Source: Comamonadaceae bacterium (GTDB taxonomy: Bacteria > Pseudomonadota > Gammaproteobacteria > Burkholderiales > Burkholderiaceae_C). Taken from it: 37,295 nt of DNA. The position numbers were made by a program, and so were the translations under genes. Every line of letters starts with the position of its first letter. Within the stretch, counting starts at the first letter, position 1. Positions 10,730-18,881 of the stretch are shown here, piece by piece. The DNA lies in contig CANBYM010000020.1 of assembly GCA_947373605.1 (NCBI GenBank), positions 1-37,295 of the forward strand, in the 5' to 3' direction. Under the pieces are notes generated by a model. That model had not been told where the DNA came from, did no database searches, and saw only the letters and a list, made by a program, of their open reading frames with translations.

Positions 10730-11386
10730 ATGAAACGTCGTGAATTTACCCGGGCCGTAACTGCCGCGGCAACGGTTGCCAGTGCTGGCACGGCTATGTG
10801 GAGTGCTCCTGCATATGCCCAGAAAATTGAAGCCGGTACCGATTACCTGCCGGTTGATCCACGCGCGCCCGTTGAGGCGCCGGCAGGCAAGATTGAAGTC
10901 GTCGAATTTTTCTGGTACAGCTGCCCGCACTGCAATGCGTTTGAACCCATGTTGGCCGCGTGGATCAAAAAGCTTCCCAAAGACGTGGCCTTCCGGCGTG
11001 TTCCCGTTGCGTTTCGCGATGATTTTGTGCCGCAGCAGCGATTGTTCTATGCGCTCGATGCCATGGGCTTGATTGAAAAGCTGCACGCCAAAGTATTTGC
11101 AGCCATCCACGTCGAAAAGCAACAGCTGGTGCGCGGCGATGCCATTGGCGACTGGGTCGCGGCACAGGGCGTAAACCGTGCCAAGTTCATGGAGCAATAT
11201 GACTCCTTTAGCGTGGCCTCCAAGGCCACCAAAGGTACGCAATTGCAAAACATCTACAAGGTGGAAGGCGTGCCCGCGCTCGGCGTAGCTGGGCGCTATT
11301 ACACCGATGGCTCGCTGACCAAAAATATGGAACGCGCATTGCAGGTAGTCGAGGCTTTGGTTATCGGTATTCGTACAGGCAAATAG
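10730..11386 (+). CDS. dsbA: Periplasmic thiol:disulfide interchange protein DsbA
   Basis: DsbA introduces disulfides into exported proteins. The 218-residue precursor has an N-terminal signal ending APAYA|QK (about residue 30). MKRREFTRAV has adjacent arginines, so Tat export cannot be excluded. The thioredoxin fold carries the active site CPHC at Cys65-Cys68 in FFWYSCPHCNAFEP, and the cis-proline loop GVPALGV. An inserted helical domain lies between. Its length matches betaproteobacterial DsbA. A Shine-Dalgarno-like AAAGGAA precedes the ATG. dsbB is not in the window. Confidence 0.93.
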   Translation: MKRREFTRAVTAAATVASAGTAMWSAPAYAQKIEAGTDYLPVDPRAPVEAPAGKIEVVEFFWYSCPHCNAFEPMLAAWIKKLPKDVAFRRVPVAFRDDFVPQQRLFYALDAMGLIEKLHAKVFAAIHVEKQQLVRGDAIGDWVAAQGVNRAKFMEQYDSFSVASKATKGTQLQNIYKVEGVPALGVAGRYYTDGSLTKNMERALQVVEALVIGIRTGK

Positions 11387-11389
11387 GCG

Positions 11390-11419
11390 GTGACATAGCA
11401 CTTGAGTCCGGTCTAGAAT
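11390..11419 (+). promoter_or_regulatory. Candidate sigma-70 promoter for the DHH phosphoesterase gene
   Basis: GTGACA (11390-11395) and TAGAAT (11414-11419) are spaced by 18 bp, 34 bp before the ATG at 11453. It lies directly after the dsbA stop. Assigned by consensus match only. Confidence 0.5.
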
Positions 11420-11452
11420 GACCTCACCCAATTCACTAGTGGAGCGCCTGCA

Positions 11453-12382
11453 ATGTCGGACACCAAGTACAGACTCATCACCCGCAGCGATTTTGACGGC
11501 CTGGTATGTGCCGTGTTGCTCAAAGAGCTGGACCTGATTAACGACATCAAATTTGTCCATCCCAAGGACATGCAGGATGGTAAGGTAGAGGTAACTGAGA
11601 ACGACATCACCACTAATTTGCCCTATGTGCCAGGTGTGCACTTGTCGTTTGACCACCACGCCTCGGAAACCATCCGCAACGAAGTTAAGTTCAACCACAT
11701 CATTCACCCTGACGCGCCATCCGCTGCGCGGGTGGTGTTTGACCACTACGGCGGAATCGGCAAATTCGGTGACCGCTTTAACACGATGATGGAAGCGGTC
11801 GACAAGGGCGACTCCGCACAGTTCTCGCGTGAAGAAATCCTGGATCCAGAAGGTTGGGTTCTCCTGAACTACTTGATGGATTCGCGCACCGGTCTGGGGC
11901 GATTCCGGGACTTTCGCGTCAGTAACTACCAGTTGATGATGGACCTGATCGACTATTGCCGCACTCACGGGATTGAGGACATTCTTAAGTTGCCCGATGT
12001 GGTGGAGCGCGTTGAGCTGTACTTTGACCATGCCACCAAGGCGAAGCAACAACTGCAGTTTTGTACGACGGTGCACCACAACGTGGCAGTGCTGGACTTG
12101 CGCCAGGAAGACACGATTTATGCGGTCAACCGCTTCATGATCTATGCGCTGTTCCCGGCCACGAATATCTCTATTCACGTGCTGTGGGGCGTGCAAAAGC
12201 AAAACACGGTTTTTGCCGTTGGCAAGTCGATTACGAACCGGACTTCGCCGGTCAACATCGGCGCCTTAATGCTGGCCTATGGCGGTGGCGGACATGAAAA
12301 TGCCGGTACTTGCCAGATTGATAACGACGCCGCCCCGCAGGTGTTGCAGGATTTGATTGCCAAAATCAACTCTATGGGCTAA
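11453..12382 (+). CDS. DHH/DHHA1-family phosphoesterase (annotated elsewhere as exopolyphosphatase-like)
   Basis: A 309-residue cytosolic protein of the DHH superfamily (RecJ/NrnA/PPX1 type Mn-dependent phosphoesterases). Metal-binding motifs are visible: ITRSDFDGL (Asp13, Asp15), LSFDHHAS (Asp67-His68-His69) and MEAVDKGDSAQF. The C-terminal DHHA1 substrate-binding domain ends in LAYGGGGHENAGTCQI (about 271-286). Family members cleave nanoRNA, cyclic dinucleotides or polyphosphate; the sequence alone does not say which. The neighbouring c-di-GMP enzyme 5 kb away is no evidence for a shared role. It has its own promoter candidate and is followed by lptA after 112 bp. It occupies the place before lptA where lptC is often found. 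Confidence 0.85.
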   Translation: MSDTKYRLITRSDFDGLVCAVLLKELDLINDIKFVHPKDMQDGKVEVTENDITTNLPYVPGVHLSFDHHASETIRNEVKFNHIIHPDAPSAARVVFDHYGGIGKFGDRFNTMMEAVDKGDSAQFSREEILDPEGWVLLNYLMDSRTGLGRFRDFRVSNYQLMMDLIDYCRTHGIEDILKLPDVVERVELYFDHATKAKQQLQFCTTVHHNVAVLDLRQEDTIYAVNRFMIYALFPATNISIHVLWGVQKQNTVFAVGKSITNRTSPVNIGALMLAYGGGGHENAGTCQIDNDAAPQVLQDLIAKINSMG

Positions 12383-12454
12383 ACAATTCGGGCTGCTCGC
12401 CCGGATTTTGTCAAAACGCCTCGCGCAGAGGCACAAAGCGTGCCAAGTGCTGGC

Positions 12455-12460
12455 TACAAT
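12455..12460 (+). promoter_or_regulatory. Candidate -10 element for the lptA-lptB-rpoN operon
   Basis: TACAAT within TGGCTACAATGGG, 34 bp before the lptA ATG at 12495, in the 112-bp gap after the DHH gene. No strong -35 match is seen 16-18 bp upstream. It is the only evident start point for the tightly packed lptA-to-PIN run. Confidence 0.45.
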
Positions 12461-12494
12461 GGGCCAAGCTAACTTTAGCAAGTTTCGTGCCTTT

Positions 12495-13061
12495 ATGAAA
12501 TACAAGACTCTCACTCTGACGCTCCTGGCCGCCTTGGCCAGCGTGGCATTGACAGCCCATGCTGAAAAAGCTGACCGCAATAAGCCGATGAATATTGAGT
12601 CCGACAGTTTGCGTTATGACGACCTCAAGCAAGTCAGTATATTTACCGGCCGGGTGGTTTTAACCAAGGGGACCATCGTCATTCGCGGTGCCCAGATTGA
12701 GGTGCGACAAGACCCCGATGGATACCAGTACGGCCTGGTGACCGGCACTGTGGACAAGCTGGCATTTTTCCGGCAAAAGCGCGAAGCGGTGGACGAATTT
12801 ATTGAAGGTGAAGGCGAAACCATTTACTACGATGGCAAAGCCGACAACGTTACCTTCACCAAAAAGGCGCAACTGCGCCGGTACCGTGGCACGGCACTCG
12901 GGGACGAGGTAACAGGTGCCGTCATCGTTTACGAAAACCTGACCGACATGTTCAGTGTGGACGGCAACACCAACAAGGGCCAAGCCAGCGCAACCACCGG
13001 TGGCCGTGTACGCGCCATGCTGACGCCCAAACCCGATGCCGCGGCGGGGGCGGCTAAGTGA
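12495..13061 (+). CDS. lptA: Lipopolysaccharide transport periplasmic protein LptA
   Basis: LptA forms the periplasmic bridge that carries LPS from LptBFGC to LptDE. The 188-residue precursor starts [21 protein letters not shown], a signal peptide with likely cleavage after AHA. The OstA/LptA jellyroll follows, with [36 protein letters not shown] and [20 protein letters not shown], the usual family pattern. The frame is open upstream to 12357, but the signal peptide sets the start. The TGA overlaps the lptB GTG start (GTGA), so the two are coupled. lptC is not upstream, unlike the common lptC-lptA-lptB order. Confidence 0.93.
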   Translation: MKYKTLTLTLLAALASVALTAHAEKADRNKPMNIESDSLRYDDLKQVSIFTGRVVLTKGTIVIRGAQIEVRQDPDGYQYGLVTGTVDKLAFFRQKREAVDEFIEGEGETIYYDGKADNVTFTKKAQLRRYRGTALGDEVTGAVIVYENLTDMFSVDGNTNKGQASATTGGRVRAMLTPKPDAAAGAAK

Positions 13062-13834
13062 CGGCCACAACACCATCCGACAACGCGCTTGGCGCAGGGA
13101 GTCTTGAAGCCAGGCACCTGCAAAAATCGTATGGCAAGCGCCAAGTCGTCAAAGATGTGTCGTTGGCCGTTCGCACCGGTGAGGTCGTCGGCCTGCTCGG
13201 ACCCAACGGTGCCGGCAAGACCACCTCCTTTTATATGCTGGTGGGGCTGGTGCGTGCCAGTGCCGGCACCATCACTATCGACGGCAAGCACGTGGAGCAC
13301 ATGCCGATTCACCGGCGCGCGCGCCTGGGGCTTGGCTATCTGCCGCAAGAGGCGTCCATCTTTCGCAAGCTCAACGTGGAAGACAATGTGCGTGCCGTGC
13401 TGGAACTGCAGCGCGACGATAAGGGCGAACCGCTGCACAGTGCAGAGATTGAATCGCGTCTCACGGCGCTGTTGCAGGACTTGCGGGTGGAACATTTGCG
13501 CGAGTCACCAGCGTTGGCTCTGTCCGGCGGTGAGCGCCGCCGCGTTGAGATTGCGCGCGCGCTGGCCACCAATCCCCGCTTCATCTTGCTGGATGAGCCG
13601 TTTGCCGGTATCGATCCGATTGCGGTGATTGAAATCCAGCGCATCATCAATTTCCTGAAAGCACGTGGCATCGGTGTATTGATAACTGACCACAACGTGC
13701 GCGAGACGCTGGGTATTTGTGACCATGCGTACATCATTAGCGAAGGCCGTGTGCTGGCTCAAGGCACGCCGACCGAGATCGTGAACAACGCCGAGGTACG
13801 CCGTGTGTACTTGGGCGAACATTTCAAGATGTAG
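13058..13834 (+). CDS. lptB: LPS export ABC transporter ATP-binding protein LptB
   Basis: Cytoplasmic ATPase that powers LPS extraction by LptB2FGC. The 258-residue protein has Walker [11 protein letters not shown], the Q-loop region [17 protein letters not shown] signature [15 protein letters not shown], Walker [14 protein letters not shown] and switch histidine LITDHNVRE, all in normal order. [14 protein letters not shown] and [13 protein letters not shown] are characteristic of LptB rather than other ABC ATPases. The GTG start overlaps the lptA stop by 4 bp, and a short N-terminal extension precedes [11 protein letters not shown]. rpoN follows after 11 bp, as in many proteobacteria. Confidence 0.96.
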   Translation: MTATTPSDNALGAGSLEARHLQKSYGKRQVVKDVSLAVRTGEVVGLLGPNGAGKTTSFYMLVGLVRASAGTITIDGKHVEHMPIHRRARLGLGYLPQEASIFRKLNVEDNVRAVLELQRDDKGEPLHSAEIESRLTALLQDLRVEHLRESPALALSGGERRRVEIARALATNPRFILLDEPFAGIDPIAVIEIQRIINFLKARGIGVLITDHNVRETLGICDHAYIISEGRVLAQGTPTEIVNNAEVRRVYLGEHFKM

Positions 13835-13845
13835 CCTGGCTGTTT

Positions 13846-15447
13846 ATGAAACAAGGCCTGTCCTTACGCGCCTCGCAGCATCTCGCGCTCACGCCGCAGT
13901 TGCAGCAGTCCATCCGGTTGCTGCAACTTTCTACGCTGGAACTGAGCCAGGAAGTCGAGCAAATGCTGGACGAAAATCCTTTTTTGGAAATGAGTGAAGA
14001 CCGCGCCGAGCGCGAAGACTTTGGTCTGGAACAAAGTGACACACCGGTCAGTAGCGGCGATAGCGAATTTGAATTTGCCGCAGGTAGCAGTGATTTTTCA
14101 AGCACCACTGCCAGCACAAGTACCGCCGATACTGATGGCGATGCCACGCCCCTGAGCGCAGATGATGCGCCCGATTGGGAGGGCGATGGCTCCCACGATA
14201 TGACGCCTGATGACAGCGAATGGGGCGCAGACGCCAAAGCGCGCAGCAACAACCTCAATGGGGACGACGACAAAGACGCTACCGAACTGGCCCGCACCCA
14301 TGAAAGCTTGCAGGCCTTCCTGCACCGGCAGGCGCTGGGCTTGCGTCTGAGCCAGTCCGGAAGCGCGGCCTTACGCTTTTTGATTGAGTCATTGAACGAC
14401 GACGGTTATCTGGAAGACACCTTAGAAACGCTTGCGCTTACCCTGCATACCGACGATGAAGAGGCATTTCAAGACCTGGTGCACCACTTCACCGTCGCGC
14501 TGGGCTTGTTGCAAAGTCTGGAGCCGGTGGGTGTCGGTGCGCGCAACCTGGGTGAATGCCTGCGCTTGCAGATTGCCGCCATTCTCAAAGGTCTTGCGCA
14601 AAACAGCGATGCGTACGAGGTGATGCAGGTCGCCCTGAGAATATGCGCCCAACCGATGGAATTACTGGCACGCCGTGACATCAAGCGGCTGGTGCAACTG
14701 GGCGTAGGCAGTGACGAACTGGTGCGCCTGGCCATCGCCCGCATCGCGCGTCTGGAGCCCAAGCCCGGACGCAAGTTTGCCGATGTGGAACGCAATATTG
14801 TGGTTCCCGACGTGCTGGTGGTGCCGCTGTCCAATACCCAGAAAACCGCGCAGCCCAAGTTTCGTGTGATGCTCAATCCGGACGTCATGCCGCGCCTGAA
14901 AGTACATGACATTTACGCCAATGTGCTGCGCAATCACCGGGGCGGTAAGGACGCGGCCAATCACGCCGCCTTACAGCAGCGCTTGCAGGAGGCGCGCTGG
15001 TTTATCAAAAATATTCAGCAGCGTTTTGACACGATTCTGCGTGTCAGCACAGCGATTGTGGAGCGACAAAAGAGCTTTTTTATTCACGGCGCGCTGGCCA
15101 TGCGCCCCTTGGTGTTGCGCGAAATTGCCGACGAGTTGGGGCTGCACGAGTCCACAATCAGCCGCGTCACCACCGCCAAATATATGGCTACACCGTTTGG
15201 TACCTTTGAGTTGAAATACTTCTTCGGCTCCGGTCTGGGTACGGAGTCCGGCGGCAATGCGTCCAGCACTGCGGTGCGCGCGCTGATTAAACAATTCATC
15301 ATTGCCGAGAGTGCCAAGAAGCCGCTCTCTGACAACCAGATTTCTGAAATGCTCAAAGAGCAGGGCATCGAGTGCGCACGCCGCACCGTCGCCAAATACC
15401 GCGAGGGCTTGAAGATTGCCCCTGCCTCATTGAGAAAAGCGCTATGA
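13846..15447 (+). CDS. rpoN: RNA polymerase sigma-54 factor RpoN
   Basis: Sigma-54 directs RNA polymerase to -24/-12 promoters activated by enhancer-binding proteins. The 533-residue protein has a Gln/Leu-rich region I (MKQGLSLRASQHLALTPQLQ and LDENPFLEM, residues 1-50), a long acidic region II (about 50-150, rich in Asp, Ser, Thr and Ala), the core-binding domain, the helix-turn-helix LHESTISRVTTAKYM, and the RpoN box ARRTVAKYRE (511-520), which reads the -24 element. The acidic spacer is longer than in E. coli RpoN (477 aa), as is usual in Burkholderiales. Its TGA overlaps the next ATG (ATGA). hpf and ptsN, often downstream of rpoN, are not here. Confidence 0.97.
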   Translation: MKQGLSLRASQHLALTPQLQQSIRLLQLSTLELSQEVEQMLDENPFLEMSEDRAEREDFGLEQSDTPVSSGDSEFEFAAGSSDFSSTTASTSTADTDGDATPLSADDAPDWEGDGSHDMTPDDSEWGADAKARSNNLNGDDDKDATELARTHESLQAFLHRQALGLRLSQSGSAALRFLIESLNDDGYLEDTLETLALTLHTDDEEAFQDLVHHFTVALGLLQSLEPVGVGARNLGECLRLQIAAILKGLAQNSDAYEVMQVALRICAQPMELLARRDIKRLVQLGVGSDELVRLAIARIARLEPKPGRKFADVERNIVVPDVLVVPLSNTQKTAQPKFRVMLNPDVMPRLKVHDIYANVLRNHRGGKDAANHAALQQRLQEARWFIKNIQQRFDTILRVSTAIVERQKSFFIHGALAMRPLVLREIADELGLHESTISRVTTAKYMATPFGTFELKYFFGSGLGTESGGNASSTAVRALIKQFIIAESAKKPLSDNQISEMLKEQGIECARRTVAKYREGLKIAPASLRKAL

Positions 15448-16709
15448 ACCAACTCCATCTATTTCTCCCTTGCGCTGCCGGGGTTGAAGAACTTCTGGTG
15501 TCCGAAGTTTTCGCCATCACTGGCCTGCCACCGAAGGCGGTGTACAAACAACGCGGTGGTGTCATGGTGAACGGTTCCTGGCGCGCAGTCTTGCAGCTCA
15601 ACCTGCATTGCCGTCTGGCGCAGCGGGTGTTGGTGCAACTGTCGTACACCGAATACCGTAGTGAGCAAGACCTGTATCGCGCGGCCTCCGATGTGGCGTG
15701 GGAAGTTTGGTTTACACCGCGCCAAAGCATCAAGGTGGAAATCACCGCGCAGCACAGCCCCTTGAATTCGCTCAACTTTGCGGCCCTCAAAATCAAGGAC
15801 GCGGTGTGCGACCGTTTCCGCGACAAGGCCAATGGTGTGCGCCCCGATGTCAATACCCAGTGGCCGGACGTGCGCATCTATGCCCACCTGACGACCGACA
15901 GCTGCTCGCTGTATATCGACACCTCGGGTGAACCTTTGTTCAAACGCGGCTGGCGGGAAGACAAGGGTGATGCTCCACTCAAAGAAACGCTGGCAGCGGC
16001 CATGATCGCGGCCAGTGGATGGGCCGCCGGTACCGACGATTTGCTGCCGCTGTATGACCCTTGTTGCGGCAGCGGCACCATTGCGATCGAGGCCGCGCAA
16101 ATCGCTTGCAATATTCCTGCGGGGTCGTTGAGGCACTTTGCGTTTGAGAAATATGTGCCCTTCCAGCCCCATGTATGGGCCGCCATTAAAGAAGAAGCTT
16201 TGCAGGCAGTAGTGAAGCCCGCGCCGGGCCAGGCCGCGCTGATTTATGGCAGTGACGTGTCTCACCGTATGGTGGACTTTGCGAAGCGTAATGCCGAGCG
16301 CGCCGGTGTGGCCGATGTGATTGAGTTCCGTGGCGGCGACGCCTTGCAACGTATGCCACCAATTGACGTCAGCCTGACCGGCGGCGGTGTGATGGTGCTC
16401 AACCCACCCTATGGCGAACGGATTGAAGTAGGCGGTGTGGCAGGCGCAGCGCGCTTTGGTGCGCGTGAATTGGCCCACACCGAAGACGGTGGTGAATTCT
16501 TCACCCAACTGGCCAGCCATTGGAAGAAGAACTTTTCCGGCTGGAGTGCCTGGATGCTCACGCCCGACTTGAAGCTACCGGGCAAGATGTGCCTCAAAGA
16601 ATCGCGCCGCGTCCCGATGTGGAACGGCCCCATCGAATGTCGGTTGTTCCGCTTTGATATGGTGGCCGGCAAGATGGACAAAGACAAAGCGACTCCGCCA
16701 CAGGCCTGA
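15444..16709 (+). CDS. THUMP-domain class I RNA methyltransferase (RlmL/YcbY N-terminal-half type)
   Basis: The 421-residue protein has an N-terminal THUMP RNA-binding region (about 45-155) and a Rossmann SAM-dependent methyltransferase domain. The latter has DPCCGSGTIAIEAAQIACNI (SAM site, about 207-226), YGSDVSHRMVDFAKRNAERA and the catalytic NPPYGERIE (N-P-P-Y, N2-methylguanine type). This matches the RlmL half of E. coli RlmKL, which makes m2G2445 in 23S rRNA; the RlmK half is absent. The target is therefore probably 23S rRNA guanine, by inference. The start is set by the ATGA overlap with the rpoN stop; the frame is open to 15372 inside rpoN. A PIN-domain gene follows after 5 bp. Confidence 0.88.
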   Translation: MNQLHLFLPCAAGVEELLVSEVFAITGLPPKAVYKQRGGVMVNGSWRAVLQLNLHCRLAQRVLVQLSYTEYRSEQDLYRAASDVAWEVWFTPRQSIKVEITAQHSPLNSLNFAALKIKDAVCDRFRDKANGVRPDVNTQWPDVRIYAHLTTDSCSLYIDTSGEPLFKRGWREDKGDAPLKETLAAAMIAASGWAAGTDDLLPLYDPCCGSGTIAIEAAQIACNIPAGSLRHFAFEKYVPFQPHVWAAIKEEALQAVVKPAPGQAALIYGSDVSHRMVDFAKRNAERAGVADVIEFRGGDALQRMPPIDVSLTGGGVMVLNPPYGERIEVGGVAGAARFGARELAHTEDGGEFFTQLASHWKKNFSGWSAWMLTPDLKLPGKMCLKESRRVPMWNGPIECRLFRFDMVAGKMDKDKATPPQA

Positions 16710-16714
16710 ACGTT

Positions 16715-17149
16715 ATGCCCGTTTCAGCCGCAAGCGCCACCGCGCGTTCGTTCGTGGTAGTGGACACCAACATTGTCCTGGACCTTTTTGTATTCAGCGA
16801 CCCCGCAAGCATGACCCTGCAGGAACGATTGGACGGTAAGGCTTTGCAATGGATTGCGACATCAGCAATGCGCAATGAACTGGAACGCGTGCTGGCCTAT
16901 CCGCAAATCATGCCCCGGTTGGCGTTCTACCGTATCACCGCAGCGACGGTGCTGCAGCGTTTTGACGACTACGTGCAACTGGTCGAGATTGCGCCCAAGG
17001 CGAGTGTGACCTGCAAAGATGCGGACGACCAGAAGTTCATCGACCTCGCAGTTGCGCACCAAGCGCTGCTGCTGAGCAAAGACAAAGCCGTGCTATGCAT
17101 GGCACGCCGATTACAGGCACTTGGCGCAAACACGCAAAAAGCGGTTTAG
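16715..17149 (+). CDS. PIN-domain putative ribonuclease (toxin-like, PIN_3 / COG1569 type)
   Basis: A 144-residue PIN-domain protein. Acidic residues expected to bind Mg/Mn are present: Asp17 (FVVVDTNIVLDLF), Glu55 (MRNELERVL), Asp105 (KDADDQKFIDLA) and Asp123 (LLSKDKAVL). This group is often annotated as a putative toxin of a toxin-antitoxin pair, but I see no antitoxin gene on either side. It lies 5 bp after the rRNA methyltransferase gene and ends 10 bp from the convergent glutamate-synthase-like gene. The operon position with rpoN and an RNA methyltransferase suggests an RNA-processing role rather than a mobile toxin, but that is inference. Confidence 0.82.
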   Translation: MPVSAASATARSFVVVDTNIVLDLFVFSDPASMTLQERLDGKALQWIATSAMRNELERVLAYPQIMPRLAFYRITAATVLQRFDDYVQLVEIAPKASVTCKDADDQKFIDLAVAHQALLLSKDKAVLCMARRLQALGANTQKAV

Positions 17150-17159
17150 CGCGAACCTC

Positions 17160-18809
17160 TCAAACCGTGATGGTGCGCCGGTCGTCGTTTTGCAACATGA
17201 AGCTCTCGGCCACCGCACGTGGCCAGGTCTGGCGGTAGATTACCGGCAGGGCGTGCAAGTCGCTTTCCAATAGCGCCCTGTCTGGTAGCTGGGTCAGTAT
17301 CAATTGCGCAAGCGAACGGACCTTTTGGTCAGTCGAGCGGCGCACGATGTGGTGTGCGGTAATCTGGTTGGGGTGGTCAATACCGGCAGCCTGTACTAGC
17401 TCCTGCAAGGCATGCAAAGTTTCTTGATGAAAGTTGTACACGCGGGTGGCTTTGTCGGGCACGACCAGCGACTGCTGGCGTTTGGGGTCCTGAGTAGTTA
17501 CGCCGGTCGGGCAATGGCCGGTGTGGCAGGTCTGGGCCTGGATGCAGCCCAAGGCGAACATAAAGCCGCGCGCGCTATTGCACCAGTCCGCGCCCAGGGC
17601 CATCAGGCGGGCGATATCAAATGCGCTAACCACTTTGCCGGCGGCGCCGATTTTGATCCGGTCGCGCAGACCTACGCCGCGCAGCGTGTTGTGCACCAAT
17701 AGCAAACCTTCCTGGAGCGGCGAGCCTACGTGGTCGGTGAACTCCACCGGCGCGGCACCGGTACCGCCCTCGGCACCGTCCACCACGATAAAGTCGGGTG
17801 TGATGCCGGTCGCCAGCATGGCCTTCACCATGGCAAACCACTCCCACGGGTGGCCTATGCAGAGCTTGAAGCCCGTGGGTTTGCCACCGGAAAGCGTACG
17901 CAGTTTTTCAATGAACTGCATCATCTCTACCGGCGTAGAAAAAGCGCTGTGCGAAGCCGGGGACACACAGTCCTTCCCCACCGGGATGCCGCGCGCCGCC
18001 GCAATCTCGGGTGTAACCTTAGGGCCGGGAAGCATGCCGCCATGCCCGGGTTTCGCACCTTGGCTGAGCTTGACCTCAATCATCTTGACCTGCGGGTCGC
18101 AGGCGTTGGTGGCAAATTTTTCTGCGTTGAAGGTGCCGTCATCGTTGCGGCAGCCGAAGTAGCCGGAGGCCACTTCCCAAATCAAATCCCCACCATGCAC
18201 ACGGTGGTGCACCGAGATACTGCCCTCACCAGTGTCGTGCGCAAAGCCGCCGCGCTTAGCACCTGCGTTGAGTGCCAGAATGGCATTGGCACTGAGTGCA
18301 CCGAAACTCATGGCCGAGATGTTAAACACACTGCATTCATAAGGCTGCGCCCGGCCAGCGCCGATGGTCACCCGAAAATCGTGTGAAACCACTTTGGAGG
18401 GAGAGACAGAATGGTTCATCCACTCATAGCCTTCCGCGTGAACATCCATCTGCGTTCCAAAGGGACGCTTGTCCGGGTCACCTTTTGCGCGCTGGTACAC
18501 CAGAGAGCGTTGTGCGCGCGAGAAAGGCGTGGCCTCGTTGTCGCTCTCAATGAAATACTGTCGGATTTCCGGGCGGATAAATTCCAGCGCAAAGCGCAAA
18601 TGCCCGATGATCGGGTAGTTGCGCAAGATGGATCGCTTCATCTGACGCCGGTCATATACCCCCAGCGCCACCAGAGAAGCCATCAACATAAACGCCGTCA
18701 ACCCCTGCTGGAAAACCAGCAAACTGAATATGCTGAGCAGTAAGCCCAGCCAGCAAACGTAATAGACGGTGAAGCGAATGGGATAGATTTTGTCGAGGTA
18801 CGGAAACAT
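17160..18809 (-). CDS. Membrane-anchored FMN-binding glutamate-synthase-family protein
   Basis: A 549-residue protein. Two N-terminal transmembrane segments (about residues 12-60) are followed by the FMN/TIM-barrel domain of glutamate synthase: FNISAMSFGALSANAILALN, HDTGEGSISVHHR, GAKPGHGGMLPGPKVT, VDGAEGGTGAAPVEF and IGAAGKVVSAFDIARLMALG. A CIQAQTCHTGHC motif (about 420-435) matches the spacing of the GltB 3Fe-4S cluster ligands. It lacks the N-terminal glutaminase domain and the C-terminal GXGXG domain, so it is not a complete GOGAT; substrate and electron partner are unknown. ATG 18809 is chosen over the longer frame to 18857 because AAGGAGA lies 8 nt upstream and the membrane anchor follows. 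It stands alone, with no gltD next to it. Confidence 0.87.
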   Translation of the reverse strand: MFPYLDKIYPIRFTVYYVCWLGLLLSIFSLLVFQQGLTAFMLMASLVALGVYDRRQMKRSILRNYPIIGHLRFALEFIRPEIRQYFIESDNEATPFSRAQRSLVYQRAKGDPDKRPFGTQMDVHAEGYEWMNHSVSPSKVVSHDFRVTIGAGRAQPYECSVFNISAMSFGALSANAILALNAGAKRGGFAHDTGEGSISVHHRVHGGDLIWEVASGYFGCRNDDGTFNAEKFATNACDPQVKMIEVKLSQGAKPGHGGMLPGPKVTPEIAAARGIPVGKDCVSPASHSAFSTPVEMMQFIEKLRTLSGGKPTGFKLCIGHPWEWFAMVKAMLATGITPDFIVVDGAEGGTGAAPVEFTDHVGSPLQEGLLLVHNTLRGVGLRDRIKIGAAGKVVSAFDIARLMALGADWCNSARGFMFALGCIQAQTCHTGHCPTGVTTQDPKRQQSLVVPDKATRVYNFHQETLHALQELVQAAGIDHPNQITAHHIVRRSTDQKVRSLAQLILTQLPDRALLESDLHALPVIYRQTWPRAVAESFMLQNDDRRTITV

Positions 18810-18881
18810 CTTCTTTCTCCTTGAGCGCGACAATACCAGCCATCCATTGCATTTCAACAGACCAAACCAACAAATACTGCT

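Noticed and set aside
10712-12202. 496-codon open frame antisense to dsbA and the DHH gene
   Set aside because: It spans two well-supported plus-strand genes and the promoter between them; a shadow of their codon bias.
16715-17149. A complete toxin-antitoxin module around the PIN gene
   Set aside because: No small antitoxin-like frame is found directly up- or downstream; the neighbours are an rRNA methyltransferase and a convergent enzyme gene.
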